A DNA stretch of 64,000 nucleotides, taken from positions 38,273,321 to 38,337,320 of the forward strand of contig OX291542.1 in NCBI GenBank assembly GCA_946406115.1. Direction: 5' to 3'. The number at the start of each line of letters is the position of its first letter. Positions within the stretch are counted from its first letter, which is position 1. The DNA comes from Apoda limacodes. Its lineage: Eukaryota; Arthropoda; Insecta; Lepidoptera; Limacodidae. Below are positions 1-11,435 of the stretch, piece after piece. The translations under genes and the position numbers were made by a program. Under the pieces are notes generated by a model. The model was given only the letters and a program-made list of their open reading frames with translations, was not told the origin of the DNA and did not search any database.

Positions 1-858
1 CCTCAAAACACAGAACATATTATACAAGCGGTAGAACACACACAGGGAGGCAAAATCTCTCCTCAGACTTAAAGGTTCGATACGACTTGTGAGTTTGGGA
101 TCGTCGACGATTCTTACTGCTCGTCGTTGAAGCAAAGCTTGAAGAAGCTTAGCCCTTTTGATTCGGTCAAAAGGGCTAAGCTGGTATACAGGTGCACCCG
201 CCTAGAGATAGCAGCAGTACTTCCTATGGGGACGGACTTGTGATTTGTAAAGCAACAACCTTTGCGCTTAGGTGAAGTATCGCTTCGCTCTGTTGAATAC
301 TCCTGGTTTCTTGGACGCCAGCTTCACCTCGGTGCCCAATGGTCGCGAAACTGGAAATAGCTGGAGATGTCAACAAGATCCGAATACACTTGGAGATGGT
401 AAGTGCTGTGTTCTGGAATTGTAAGACCACAGTAAATGGGATTTTCTTAGCGGTGAACGCGCTGACTTGTGTCTTTATTGGGTTGAATCCTGAAACGTTT
501 AACGCCCACCGGACCTCCCGCTGTGTTATGGAGATTTCTGGCATAGTCTTACCGCATTACGGTTAGGTAGGTGGTACAGCTCCTTCGTTATTGATATTCG
601 AGTTTGAGGCAATGAGACTGCCCAGTAAATCGGCTTTTTCTCTAGCACTATGGGAGAATCGGTTTTTCGCTGTGGTGGTAACGACCACTGTCAAAAGTTT
701 CCCTTGGCAGCCTAACAAGCGACCAGAAAGCACGACTCCCAGAGGGATAGCTTGCAAGTCGCCCACCTATTTTGCCGATGAATTAGAACTTAGCTCTGGC
801 GGTTACTTTCTTACTGAACCTCGAGGTAGCATTTAATTTGCGTTTTAACTCAGACGTA
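1..858 (-). mobile_element. LINE-A copy A, internally deleted and cut by the window edge
   Basis: This is a CR1/jockey-like non-LTR retrotransposon remnant. Bases 1-480 align with 13960-14320 of copy B (C-terminal and thumb part of the reverse transcriptase, e.g. NPxKTQVSAFTAKK on the minus strand). Bases 490-858 then jump to the sequence matching 15095-15440, the linker between endonuclease and reverse transcriptase. The whole catalytic reverse transcriptase core between those points is missing, so this copy cannot encode an active enzyme. The right end stops at a (CA)n tract. The exact LINE clade is my inference. Confidence 0.8.
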
Positions 859-864
859 TAGACT

Positions 865-905
865 ACACGCACACACACACACACACACATACATACACAC
901 ACATG

Positions 906-952
<47 letters not shown>

Positions 953-1002
953 ACACACACACACACACACCCACACACATTCACACTCACACACACAAAC
1001 AC
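865..1002. repeat. (CA)n microsatellite
   Basis: Almost uninterrupted CA dinucleotides with a few CAT, CCA and TCA interruptions. It abuts the truncated 5' side of LINE-A copy A. The His/Thr-rich and Val/Cys-rich reading frames over it are artefacts of the repeat. Confidence 0.97.
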
Positions 1003-1655
1003 GGGCGGCAGAACGACGAGTTATAGGAACAAAGATCGCCAAACAACGATCGATATGTGACTTATATTCTATCGCTATTATATACGCTGCACCGTTCATA
1101 GTGGTTACTTGACACAAAGTCCTATACCTACAATGTAAACAACGTAGTAGACTAGACTCAATAAATTATACGTCTAGATACCGTTTTCAGGCACACGAAA
1201 CGAGCCAATCCGAGTACCTGAATTTTCAGGTACTTGCCGTCACAACTCACACTACATCATACATAATCTGTGCGTCAACTCGAACTGTGCTCCTGTGTAA
1301 AGTAATAAAAATGTCGATTTGTGTAATAAAATCATACTAAACTATTGACAAAAATAAAGGTTGATGATAAAAAATCATTTTTCACAAGTTATTACACTTG
1401 CTTTCTATATTTGAGTTACAAACAAAGTTTTCAAAATAATTATTCGCAAAACAAACAACAAATCTTATTCTGTCTGTGTTACCAAGTCTGTAAGTAACTT
1501 CATTTCCCATCCCAAATTTAGTAAGGCGAACACTGAAACGACAATACATATTTTTCAACTAACGTCACTTACATACATTACACTATTTCAGATTGATAAA
1601 GTGTTTATGTATTGATGACCCCTGTGACACATTGTATCTATAGAACATAAACCTT
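1003..1655. other. No feature recognised
   Basis: AT-rich sequence with no long open frame and no repeat that I can place within this window. Confidence 0.6.
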
Positions 1656-1805
1656 GTTAAAGCGGCAACCGAAATACATCTTCTGTAAAAATTTCAACTG
1701 TCTAACTATCACGGTTCATGAGATATAGCCTGGTGACAGACGGACAGCGAAGTCTTAGTAATAGGGTTCCGCTAATTAGCCTTTGGGTACGGAACCCTAA
1801 AAAAC
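1656..1805 (+). repeat. Interspersed repeat R, copy 1
   Basis: It ends in GGGTACGGAACCCTAAAAA and carries the phrases TTTCAACTGTCTA and CACGGTTCATGAGATATAGC. The same phrases occur reversed at 50559-50720, and shorter relatives lie at 60172 and 62690. I recognise the wording as a very common lepidopteran interspersed repeat, but its class is unclear. Nothing codes here. Confidence 0.75.
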
Positions 1806-4555
1806 ATAACAGTTAGATGTAAATATCGATAGAAAAAATTAGTTCTAATCATGTATTTTATAAATTAATTAATTACCGTATCTTAAAATACATAAATAGT
1901 TTAAAAAAATATCGTTTCTTTACAACGAACTGTGGCGTTAACGTCACGCTTTGAACTCTTTATATAAAATTTCAACTTTAATAACGTAATATTAGGTACT
2001 TTATTAGCAAGACGGTGTACGCACACGCGCAATTGGGTGTGTAAAATTATATAGGGCGAGTGTAATTTGCATTGTTTGTGTAATATTCTGAGATGTCAAT
2101 CAGTTATATAAGTTATTCATTTAAAATGATAGACTTATTAGGTCTTAAGAAAAACAAATATAATGTACTTATAATGATTTTTGTTTGATTTTCTTTTGGT
2201 GCACTAAAAAAATATTATACTAAAATCTTTTAATTTAATTGATTATTTTTTAAATAACATATTATATATAATCTTTATATTTCCTATGTAAATTGAGATT
2301 AAAATACTCTATAGTTTATTAATTAAACTCCCTGATTCTTTCCCTTCCCGAAGGGTCCTAACCTTTAAAGAGCTCGAAGTAGGCAAAAGCCTGAAGTTTT
2401 CTCAAAATATGTGTTATGGATGCGGGTTTTCTAACTAATAATAAAAATATCTAAGCAAAAACCAAAAATTTAAGAGAGCATTTTAGAATAGGCACCGTAG
2501 TTCCGGTGGTAATTAAATGACACCGTAACTTACAAAACTGACGAGTGTAAAATTCATAATAAATGTTAATTGAGAAAATCGTATGGTGATACGATTTCTG
2601 CGGTTCCGCGCGGCCGCTCTAACAATTGTCGAGACTAAATTCCTCAGGAGAAGATAAATAATTAAAAAGATACGTGTAGTCCGTAAAAACAATTTATTTG
2701 TTGTTCTCTGTACGATCACATTTCACAAATTATTTAAAATGATCTGTAATTCTATTATACCAAACACAATTGCATTTTAATCGTTTTTGAAAATTATCCG
2801 TTTTGCAGTCTTTTACTTTTTTAGACGACCGTGTCGTTATTTTCTTTCCAGTCGACTGTATTATTTCAAATATTGTTAAATCATTATATGATGTAAGAAT
2901 TCAGTAGTTTACAGCAATCTAAGCCATCACCATATTTTTCCAGATTAAGAAAGTAACATAAATTCAATAAGGCGAAAATGGCCAATCCGCAAAAATCAAG
3001 ATATCAGTGGTCACTAATGAGAACATCTGCACTTTGGTACCTTCTGTGTGGGTTTAAGGTGGAACCTACAAACCGGAGATATATATATAATGAGATCAAA
3101 CCCTCTTAACTCCATCTCATATGGTAAAATCAACTTCAGATTGCATCTTCATAATCTTTATCTTACGCCGATATTGATTCACATTAAAATAATTGTTATC
3201 GGTCAATTTTATTTAAAGAATGCAAATTTCGTTTTATATATGTGTCTTTTAGAAAAACTCCCAAAATACTGACTTCAAATATGTTCCATCTGTCACACTG
3301 TTAAATATCAGATTTAAAAATCTGTCAACATAAATAAGTATGGCATTTCATGCCTGTATGGATATAGAATTTTACAATAATTTTGACATAAATACGCAAA
3401 AGGGTGATCTAAAGCTATTTACACACTACATATTACAAATTAAAATACTTCACTCGCTACACAATATCACCAATATAGCTTTCGCAAAAGAAATTAAGTA
3501 TTCCTAATATTAACGCATTGAATGGCTCTTTGCTCTCTACGCGCGCATTCCATCTATTTGTTGACTAAAAATGAATACGCTCTATGTTAAATTTGGCGGA
3601 ACTTTCAGTCCGCATTTAACGCATTGGCTGCATATTCTCAGGCGGGTGTTTGTTGACATTTGGCGAACAAAACAAATTCAAAGGCTCTGTGATGCGAAAA
3701 CTTTGTTATGTATGTATGTTAAAAAAAAATATGTCAACAAAACACGGCTGTTGTCCCATGGCTGGACCTATGAATAACGTACACGGCGCGCACGGATGCA
3801 GTGTCAGAGAAGAACGGATTTTATTTTGTACACCCATCTATATTTTAGCACTACAGTATACAGTATTTAGAACATACTTTAAGGTTTTAACATGCATTAC
3901 ATAGCCATGGTCAACAGATTGCTACCTTCGAATCAAAGGCTTACGTTCTATCTCAAAAGAATGTGTCATCGAAAGTGAAAATAAATTGTAGTACCTACCG
4001 TATAAAAGTAAGAACTCCCCAATTCAGGGTAATCACTTTAAGGTTGGTAACACCAAAATAACGCACACAGATGTAAAAATGTCGTATTAGCTGATTTACA
4101 CACACATTGATGGGAAAATGGCTCGCTACACTCCGTTTGATATTGTTTCGGACACCCTTACATTTTAATTTCTATGCTAATTTTTACATACCATTCATTA
4201 ACAGTTCACTGAGAATGATTGATGGCTTCAGTTCAGGTCCTAAAATGATTATATGCCTTTTTTATATTGATTTTTATATGACCTTTATTACAGATCCCAT
4301 ACAAAGATTCAATCCTTATAAAAAACAGAATCAAACGGAACAAATAAGCTTTGGAAGAATCTCTTATTACAAAATACATTGGAACTTGTTTTGCAAATTC
4401 TGAAATTTCTAGTCTTCTTACCACAATAGGTCCAATACAGACTTTTGATCTTTATAAGAAACTAGCTTGAATGACATAAGAAAAAAGTTTTGTAAAAATT
4501 GCCTATTATTTTGCTATATTGAATAAAAATAAAATGTTTACAAAATGTTTTGAAA
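1806..4555. other. Long stretch without a recognised feature
   Basis: AT-rich DNA. The open frames (75-100 codons at 3048, 3650 and 4107) have low complexity, no motif and no family resemblance, so I do not call them genes. Slightly GC-richer patches near 2340-2400 and 3520-3830 match nothing else in the window. Confidence 0.5.
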
Positions 4556-4569
4556 GATGTTCGTTAAGA

Positions 4570-4758
4570 AATTATGGCAAGACCAAGACTAAAACCAAGA
4601 CCAAACAAAATACAGCAAGACCAAGACCAAGACTAGGTAAGCAAGACCAAGACCAAGACCAAGACCGAGACCAGACAGATTTGAGCAAGACCAAGACCAA
4701 GACTGAACAAGCAAGACCAAGACCAAGACCAAGACTGTTCTAGTCTTGGTCTTGCTTT
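4570..4758. repeat. (CAAGAC)n array ending in a hairpin
   Basis: Hexamer repeats of AAGACC/CAAGAC on the plus strand run to 4737. After a 5-base loop (GTTCT) the complement AGTCTTGGTCTTG follows, so the right end can fold into a 13-bp hairpin. It lies directly upstream of the mariner-like pseudogene. Confidence 0.9.
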
Positions 4759-4809
4759 GCTTATCACTATTGACAGTTTGTGGCGGCCATGTTGTCTTGG
4801 CGGCATCTG

Positions 4810-5883
4810 TCAAATGCGTTGTTATTTCTTCAGTTACTGATGCCAAATCACCATGGCAAGTTAAACTTTATTATCAAAATAAGTATCCGTTAGTGCAAAC
4901 CTTGCGCGCATTACGTCCATTTTACGGCAGACGCGGTGGCCCTTCAAAGTCGACTCTCCAATGTTTGGTGACCAAATTCGAGACGAATGGTTCGGTAAAC
5001 AACCAACCAACACCCTTACGTTAAAGGAATGCTAGATCGGCCGAACTCATCGCTGCTCTCCGTGAGAGTGTGCGGAAACTCCGAGGCAGTCGATTTCTCG
5101 CCGTGCACAAGAACTCAGCCTTTCGTAGACTTCAGCTTGGCGAATTTTGGGTCGGGATTTGGACCTACACCCGTACAAGATTCAACTGACCCAGGAGCTC
5201 GAAGTGAATCGAAGACTAGGCTACAGAACGTTTAGATGGGGACCCCGAATTAGCCGAAAAATCATATTTAGCGACGAGGCCCATTTTTGGTTTTGTTAAT
5301 AAGCAAAATTGCCCTATATGGGACGACCACTACCCACATGAGGTTTACCAGGTGGTAATGCATCCAAAAAAAGTTACTGTTTGGTCCGGATTTTGGACCG
5401 GCGGCGTCACTGGTCCGCACTTCTTCGAAAACAATGATGGCGAGGCCATTACTGTCAACGGCGAACGCTACAGACCAATGATTAACAATTTCTTTTGGCC
5501 TGAATTGAACGATATGGACGTGGACAACATATGGTTCCAACAAGACGGCGCTACGTGCCACACAGCGAGCGACACAATGGACATTCTGCAGGAACGGTTC
5601 GAGGGTAGGGTTATCTCTCGCAGAGGTGACGTGAATTGGCCACTAAGATCATGCGATTTGACCCCGCTAGACTTTTTCTTGTGAGGTTTTCTCAAGTCGC
5701 AGGTCTACGCCAATAATCCACAATCAACCGATGTCCTGAAAGTCAACATAACGCAGACCATCGCTCAGATTCAGTCGGATCTATGCAGAACAGAACAGAA
5801 GAAAAATTGGACCTCTCGGATCCGTGCCACCATTCGAAGCTGCGGTGGACATTTAAACGATGTCATACTTCATAAATAATAGC
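4810..5883 (+). pseudogene. mariner-like (DUF4817-type) transposase pseudogene
   Basis: The predicted product cuts and pastes its own DNA element. An N-terminal helix-turn-helix of the DUF4817 kind is visible at 4850-5020 (VKLYYQNKYPLVQTLRAL, then a GGPSKSTLQ stretch). After several frameshifts the DDE core starts with KIIFSDEAHFW at about 5250-5292 (first Asp). The frame then shifts by one base and continues to WFQQDGATCHTA at about 5530-5570 (second Asp) and SCDLTPLDFF near 5650-5680 (third Asp), with 36 residues between the second and third Asp. A Trp codon has become TGA at 5682; the frame resumes to a C-terminal RSCGGHLNDV ending at about 5875. At least four disabling changes make it inactive. 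Family by motif: Tc1/mariner. Confidence 0.88.
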
Positions 5884-5922
5884 ATATATGAACCTTTCAA
5901 ATAAAAAAAAAATTCTTTAATA

Positions 5923-6126
5923 TCTCACATACAGCGTGTTTTATTTAATTTCATCATCTCACATACAGCGTGTTTTATTTAATTTCATCATCTCACATAC
6001 AGCGTGTTTTATTTAATTTCATCATCTCACATACAGCGTGTTTTATTTAATTTCATCATCTCACATACAGCGTGTTTTATTTAATTTCATCATCTCACAT
6101 ACAGCGTGTTTTATTTAATTTCATCA
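5923..6126. repeat. 34-bp tandem repeat, 6 copies
   Basis: The unit begins TCTCACATACAGCGTG and continues TTTTATTTAATTTCATCA; starts are at 5923, 5957, 5991, 6025, 6059 and 6093 and the copies look identical. It lies 40 bp past the mariner stop. ACAGCGTGTTTTATTTAA resembles the terminal sequence of mariner-type elements, so it may be an amplified transposon end. Confidence 0.95.
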
Positions 6127-6139
6127 TCGACCCGTCCTT

Positions 6140-6890
6140 GTTGAAAGACCCTTTAATACATTAAAAACAAAACTGACTGTCAAGACCCCTTTTACTCAAA
6201 AACGTATGGAGGTATCAAGTTTAAATTAATATCAAATACAGAAGTCTACGCAATAAAAAAAATATTCCCGAAATTCCGACAAAAATAAATCAAAACCTAT
6301 GGGGTACTTCCCGTTGACCTAGAACCATGAAATTTGACACGAAGCAAGGTCTTACAGTACAAATATAGTAAAAAATCCTGTTACTTTGTAGTTATTACAT
6401 ATTAAAAAGAAGTTTGTCTGTCTGTCTGTCAAGACCCTTTTATTTAAGAACGCGTGAAGTTATAAAGTTTAAATTAATATCAAATACTAAAGTCTGTGCT
6501 CACTTAAATACTAAAGTCTGTGCTCACTTAAATACTAAAGTCTGTGCTCACTTAAATACTAAAGTCTGTGCTCACTTAAATACTAAAGTCTGTGCTCACT
6601 TAAATACAGTCTGTGCTCACTTAAATTCTAAAGTCTGTGCTAACTTAAATACTAAAGTCTGTGCTCACTTAAATACTAAAGTCTGTGCTCACTTAAAGTT
6701 GTAAAAAAATCAAGCTTCTTAGTCAATGCGATTAAAAAATATGCCCAAAATACGATGTTTTTGTTGCATATAACAAATATAACAAATATAATACAAACCA
6801 AAACCTATGGGGTACTTCCCAGTGACCTAAAATCAGGAAATGCAGCAAGAAGCAAGATGTTACATCATAAATATAGGGAAAAATGCAAAA
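6140..6890 (+). repeat. Interspersed repeat Q, two tandem degraded copies
   Basis: Both copies contain CTGTCAAGACCC, AATTAATATCAAATAC and AACCTATGGGGTACTTCCC in that order (first copy 6140-6395, second 6408-6890). The second is split by a 24-bp tandem array (6483-6695). A third copy is on the opposite strand at 63000-63320. I recognise the wording as a widespread lepidopteran repeat; its class is unknown and it shows no coding capacity. Confidence 0.75.
6483..6695. repeat. 24-bp tandem repeat, 9 copies, inside repeat Q
   Basis: The unit is AATACTAAAGTCTGTGCTCA plus CTTA. The sixth copy has lost three bases and copies 7-8 carry single changes; the rest are identical. The unit equals the local repeat Q sequence, so it grew in place. 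It reads through as an eight-residue peptide repeat only because 24 is a multiple of three. Confidence 0.95.
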
Positions 6891-6994
6891 ACTAATAATT
6901 CGGGCATAAACCTGTGAGACTTGAACTCATGATGAAACAACTGTCAACTAATATTGTAGCTATATCAGGTCTTTTGTTTTCATCTTATTTCAAT

Positions 6995-8027
6995 TATGTG
7001 CTTTTTTCTCATTTACTCAATATTGAACTTTCTAAATGATTTTGGAAACTCAAAGCAGATGACTCTCTTAACGATGATTTTACTTTTGGAGCTGGTAGTT
7101 TGTTCACTACTTGATATTAAGCTAAATGATTTTGGAAACTCAAAGCAGATGACTCTCTTAACGATGATTTTACTTTTGGAGCTGGTAGTTTGTTCACTAC
7201 TTGATATTAAGCTAAATGATTTTGGAAACTCAAAGCAGATGACTCTCTTAACGATGATTTTACTTTTGGAGCTGGTAGTTTGTTCACTACTTGATATTAA
7301 GCTAAATGATTTTGGAAACTCAAAGCAGATGACTCTCTTAACGATGATTTTACTTTTGGAGCTGGTAGTTTGTTCACTACTTGATATTAAGCGATAGAAC
7401 TGATATCATCTTTACTAGGCCACTGGAAAACTCAATAATTTATTTTTTAGCAAATTTAATGTCCTGCTCTTGCTATGACTTTCACTTAGTATTTGTCCAA
7501 CACATCTATTCACGAGATTCTATTGCGAGACCATATTCACTATAACCCAATCTTCACCGATAATTGAGTCAGTATCTTCTTCATTTTCTGATTCACTACA
7601 AGAAATATCACTATGATCAAATATACTTAAATCTGATTCTGGCGATGGCGGCAGTTCATCATGTTCTGACGTTGTTATTTCTTGCTCTTGTGAATTTCGG
7701 TTACGTTTTACTAGATTTGCTTTAACTTTGCGAATCTTCTTTTCTTTTTGTGGTTAGTTTAGTAGCTTCCTATTCACTTTCAATTGCCAATTTTAAGGTG
7801 TGTCGGTCATAATCCTTGTACTACCTTTTTTTCTTCCCTTTCCAGAGCCTTTTATCGGTCCTGCCTTCGGGTGTGGTAATATTACTTCAGGACTTAAAAA
7901 AGCTGATGAGGAAGGAATCAGAATATTGTCATAATGGGTCAGTATTATAGGTTTATCGTTATTTAGAGTTTGTAGAGAACAGGCACTGGCTGGCTGACAT
8001 ACGTAAACGGATTTTTGCTGAGATTTG
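6995..8027 (-). pseudogene. pogo-type transposase, C-terminal part (left of the BEL insertion)
   Basis: Read on the minus strand from 8027: a tail with SPEVILPHPKAGP and GRKKGSTRIMTDTP (8000-7793), a basic stretch, an acidic stretch (ELPPSPESDLSIFDHSD, about 7670-7610), then EDWVIVNM and a CVGQILSES segment near 7560-7470. The order, a proline/basic linker followed by an acidic and a WV...VGQ C-terminal domain, fits pogo/Tigger-like elements of insects. Several frameshifts and a stop inside WVIVNMVSQ* show it is dead. The left end runs into a 4 x 90-bp array made from the same C-terminal coding sequence. The N-terminal and catalytic part is at 18966-19905. Confidence 0.75.
7032..7391 (-). repeat. 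90-bp tandem repeat, 4 perfect copies, within the pogo C-terminal coding region
   Basis: Units start at 7032, 7122, 7212 and 7302 and are identical. On the minus strand each reads KLPAPKVKSSLRESSALSFQ..., continuing the frame of the neighbouring pogo tail (DDISSIA just right of the array). The array is thus an in-place amplification of transposase sequence. The long plus-strand frame across it is a by-product. Confidence 0.9.
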
Positions 8028-8032
8028 GTTAT

Positions 8033-8102
8033 TGTAAGGTGCAAGCAGCGTACATCACGTTGTGCGTTGTCAGCGGTTTACGCCAACACGCGCCAATTAT
8101 AA
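8033..8102 (+). repeat. BEL 5' LTR, first piece
   Basis: It matches 18711-18780 of the 3' LTR with four differences in 70 bases. Preceded by GTTAT. The LTR breaks off after CCAATTATAA and resumes at 11237. Confidence 0.92.
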
Positions 8103-8999
8103 TTATACTTCGTATCTCTCCCGAAGACGATTACAGTTTACATGCAGCAGTACGCAAGATTATGCTGTTCAAACACCTTTAAAGCTATAAAAATGCTTAA
8201 TAAAATTAAAATGTACATAGTAGGTAGTTTCCACTACCTACGGATATGCATCCCTCCATATTGCCCGCTTTTGACTGCCATTACGTGTTTTTGTGCTGTC
8301 CAACGCACTCGTCAGTTTGGTTCTTTGTCTTCAAACATAATTTTAAAATAAGTATTTAATAGTCATAAAAGGAAAGGTGTTATGGAAACTCGTGATAAAA
8401 CAAACATGAATTTTGTCATCTAAGCACACGTTGTTCTACTGCGCATTCAGATCAAAGTACCCACAACATACAAGTAAAACAACCCGAAGATAAGTATTAT
8501 TTCAAAGAATGGCTTCCTATAACAAATACCATTTTACTGTGAATCATGTTAGATAGTAACAGCTTAAAACAGGTAGAAAGAATACTAAATTATTAGAATC
8601 GTGTTTTTTTGTCTCCTTAAATTCCGTGCTCATAACAATTTGCATCATCTATTTTTACTCTAGCTAAGCCTATTAGAAAGTGTTGATTTATCATTAGGTA
8701 AATAGCAATAGTTTTTTTTTTTGTACTTACTTGCTTTGCTGTTGGTCACTTGCGAAGAATTAAAAAGCCTATAATAATAACAATTTGATATTAAAATGTA
8801 ACATTATGTATAAATTTTAGGTCACTTTATCGACTAATTTTCAAGTTCTAAGTATAAAGATATTGAACATTTTAAGAAAGATCTAATGTACATAATATGG
8901 CAACTTTAGACACATAGGAGTTCGCCTTTATTGTGCAATTGCGTTGAGCGACAACTTTTCGCAATTTTCTTTACTGTTCTTTACTTTGTGGTAATATGT

Positions 9000-9260
9000 G
9001 TACGTGTACTGCATTACGTGTACGTGTGCTGCATTACGTGTACGTGTGCTGCATTACGTGTACGTGTGCTGCATTACGTGTACGTGTACTGCATTACGTG
9101 TACGTGTACTGCATTACGTGTACGTGTGCTGCATTACGTGTACGTGTACGTGTACTGCATTACGTGTACGTGTGCTGCATTACGTGTACGTGTACTGCAT
9201 TACGTGTACGTGTGCTGCATTACGTGTACGTGTGCTGCATTACGTGTACGTGTGCTGCAT
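9000..9260. repeat. 20-bp tandem repeat, about 13 copies
   Basis: The unit is TACGTGTGCTGCATTACGTG with a G/A alternation (TGTGCTG or TGTACTG). One copy near 9141 carries an extra TACGTG. Because 20 is not a multiple of three and the unit lacks stops in all frames, all three plus frames stay open across it; none is a gene. Confidence 0.95.
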
Positions 9261-10514
9261 TATGTGTACCTATTCCATGATTTTATTAAAACTTCTTCTT
9301 TAAAAAGTTCTATTTTGATTTAAAAAGTTAATTTTTAGATGTTTATATTATACAACAGCATTTTATTTAAAATTCACGTAAAACCACAAGATAATTGTTA
9401 TTAATATAATATATGGCTAAGTTAAAATCAAATTCACACAAAGAGATCATCAAAAAGACTTCCTCGTTGTGTAAGTCTCGGTCTCGGTACTCGTACCTAC
9501 ATATACATATTTTATATTTAAAACAAGTAACAAGATCATAACGAGCCTTAATGAGAGAAAACAAAAGAAAAATCGAGTTACCTATTGAATAATATAAAAA
9601 ATGCACAACCAGGAATTTTGCCTGATTTGTAGTGTGCTGACGTCAGTGTGTCCCGCTGTTAAATACAGCCATGATGGTTGAAAACCTTTTTTTTGCATTT
9701 AACTAATCTGATAATTTATTTACATTATATACGCCACTTTACTACATCATATATTATAAACGATTACCTCAGTGACTTCTCGGTTATGGGTTGGGGCTTA
9801 GTTTGATATATAAATAACAAAGCTTACCTACTTATCATTTTATTTACTGTGGAATATTATATACGTATATACTGTGGAAATTGTTTCGAATTCTATTAAA
9901 TTTTTTACTAAGAAAAGACCACATATACACAAAATAACAGACATCGCCTATGTTAATCAAATGAGCGGCATACAAATTACAAATTAGAAAAATAGAGTTA
10001 ATATGCTGCGAGAATCGAAACATCTTATATCAAATTCAGAAATTTAGTAGTTTACTTGGAATCAAGTCAAACATATAATATAGACATCAAATGAAAAATT
10101 CCAGATTGCGCTTTTTACACAGATAATTATAATAATAATTTATTTACTTACTAAGACTATGTATATATGTACACACAAGAAAATGTATTTATACTTATAT
10201 TATAAACAGGTGACAGTTCAAAAAAGTATTCACCGTACAATGTTATTGCATAATAATTTGAACAGCCAATGCTTATTATAGGAAATTAGTCATTAAGTAA
10301 AAAAGATGTTGATTTACTTTCAAGTGTTCAAAGTTAGATACGCTTCGTGATAATTAACTAGATGATTAACACATAGATGCATTAAAATATAGGAATTTGT
10401 ATCGTTCCTTATCTTTAATATTATTTCCAATTAATTTTGTTTGTAACAAAGCAATCCAAGTGTTACCATGTCGGTCCACACAACTTCTTTTAGAAGCTTT
10501 AAGCATCCTCTGTT

Positions 10515-10602
10515 GACTGTACCTGACACCTACACTGACTGTACCTGACACCTACACTGACTGTACCTGACACCTACACTGACTGTACCTGACACCTACA
10601 TT
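10515..10602. repeat. 22-bp tandem repeat, 4 copies
   Basis: The unit is GACTGTACCTGACACCTACA plus CT, starting at 10515, 10537, 10559 and 10581. Only the last copy carries a base change. Surrounding sequence is unremarkable. Confidence 0.95.
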
Positions 10603-11133
10603 GACACCAAGGTAATTATCAAGCCTGGACATATAATGGCTTAGATTTTACCAAAAACGCAAAATAAATGTAACGTTATAACGCTTTAGCCATATACCTA
10701 CAATTTAAATCATGGTGGCTATTTTGTAACAAGAATAGCGTTATACTAATAACAGAATACTTTTCAGATTAAACACTGACACTAGTTACAGTAAACTTAA
10801 CAGCTGTCAACTAGTTTAATCCCTCTTCAAAATATGATTTAAGATATCTGTATTTTCAGTATAAAAGGGTTGCTAAAATGTATAATTGTATGAAAATTAA
10901 TATTTAACTTTAAAAAACTATAACTAATAAAGTTGATAGGACACATTCAAAAAAGTAAATATGAACTTTGATTTGGAAGAGCCAAAGCTCAAAGTGGTGG
11001 TTAAAAAGAAGCTAAAAGACACATTATAATGTGGCATTATATAATCAAACACTCCGTGTGGCTGCTGATTACTCCATTTAAAGGATTAATTTTTTTATTT
11101 TATACATACAAATTCAAGAAAATCTTCATAGAA

Positions 11134-11134
<1 letters not shown>

Positions 11135-11169
<35 letters not shown>

Positions 11170-11203
11170 GATATCTAATTAGACACTCGTATAATTAGAT
11201 ATC
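11135..11203. repeat. (TA)n tract followed by a 12-bp inverted repeat
   Basis: TA repeats fill 11135-11166. Next GATATCTAATTA (11170-11181) and its exact complement TAATTAGATATC (11192-11203) flank a 10-base loop, GACACTCGTA. This can form a cruciform and lies close to the right end of the LTR insert. Confidence 0.9.
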
Positions 11204-11236
11204 AAACTTCACAAGGTAAGTGCGTTTGATTCTTTA

Positions 11237-11418
11237 GTATTGTAGTTAATTTCCATTAACCAGTATATGCTCGATCACCAAACGGTCCGCGTGTGCTCAT
11301 CACCATCTACCATATCATTTTAGATAAGTTAAGTCAATAAACCAGACTATTGTGCTTAATCTTATTTTTATTTATGAACCATATATAAATAACCTTCTGT
11401 ACAGGACCAAACCGTACA
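11237..11418 (+). repeat. BEL 5' LTR, second piece
   Basis: It matches 18781-18960 and ends GGACCAAACCGTACA. It contains AATAAA-like TCAATAAACC, the probable polyadenylation signal also present in the 3' LTR (TCAATAAACC near 18880). Confidence 0.9.
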
Positions 11419-11435
11419 TAGTGGTCCTTCGAGTC
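11419..11435 (+). promoter_or_regulatory. BEL primer binding site
   Basis: TAGTGGTCCTTCGAGTC follows the LTR directly. TGG three bases in would pair with the CCA end of a tRNA primer; TGGTCCTTCGAG at this place is typical of BEL/Pao elements. The primer tRNA cannot be named from sequence alone. Confidence 0.7.

Larger units (their letters stand above)
8103..11236. other. 3.1 kb of unrecognised DNA inserted in the BEL 5' LTR
   Basis: The two LTR pieces join exactly if 8103-11236 is removed (CCAATTATAA | GTATTGTAG, as in the intact 3' LTR). The insert is AT-rich, has no transposase or reverse transcriptase motif that I can see, no clear terminal inverted repeats and no obvious target duplication. 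It holds a 20-bp array (9000-9260), a 22-bp array (10515-10602) and a (TA)n tract with a hairpin (11135-11203). It may be a non-autonomous element or filler DNA from repair. Confidence 0.75.

Noticed and set aside
865..1117. Long His/Thr-rich and Val/Cys-rich reading frames
   Set aside because: They are produced by the (CA)n microsatellite and have no start context or unique sequence.
5923..6126. Possible CRISPR-like array (34-bp repeats)
   Set aside because: The repeats are contiguous with no spacers, and the genome is eukaryotic.
6996..7397. Plus-strand 133-codon protein with four 30-residue leucine-rich repeats
   Set aside because: The minus strand of the same array is pogo transposase sequence; the plus frame is its shadow.
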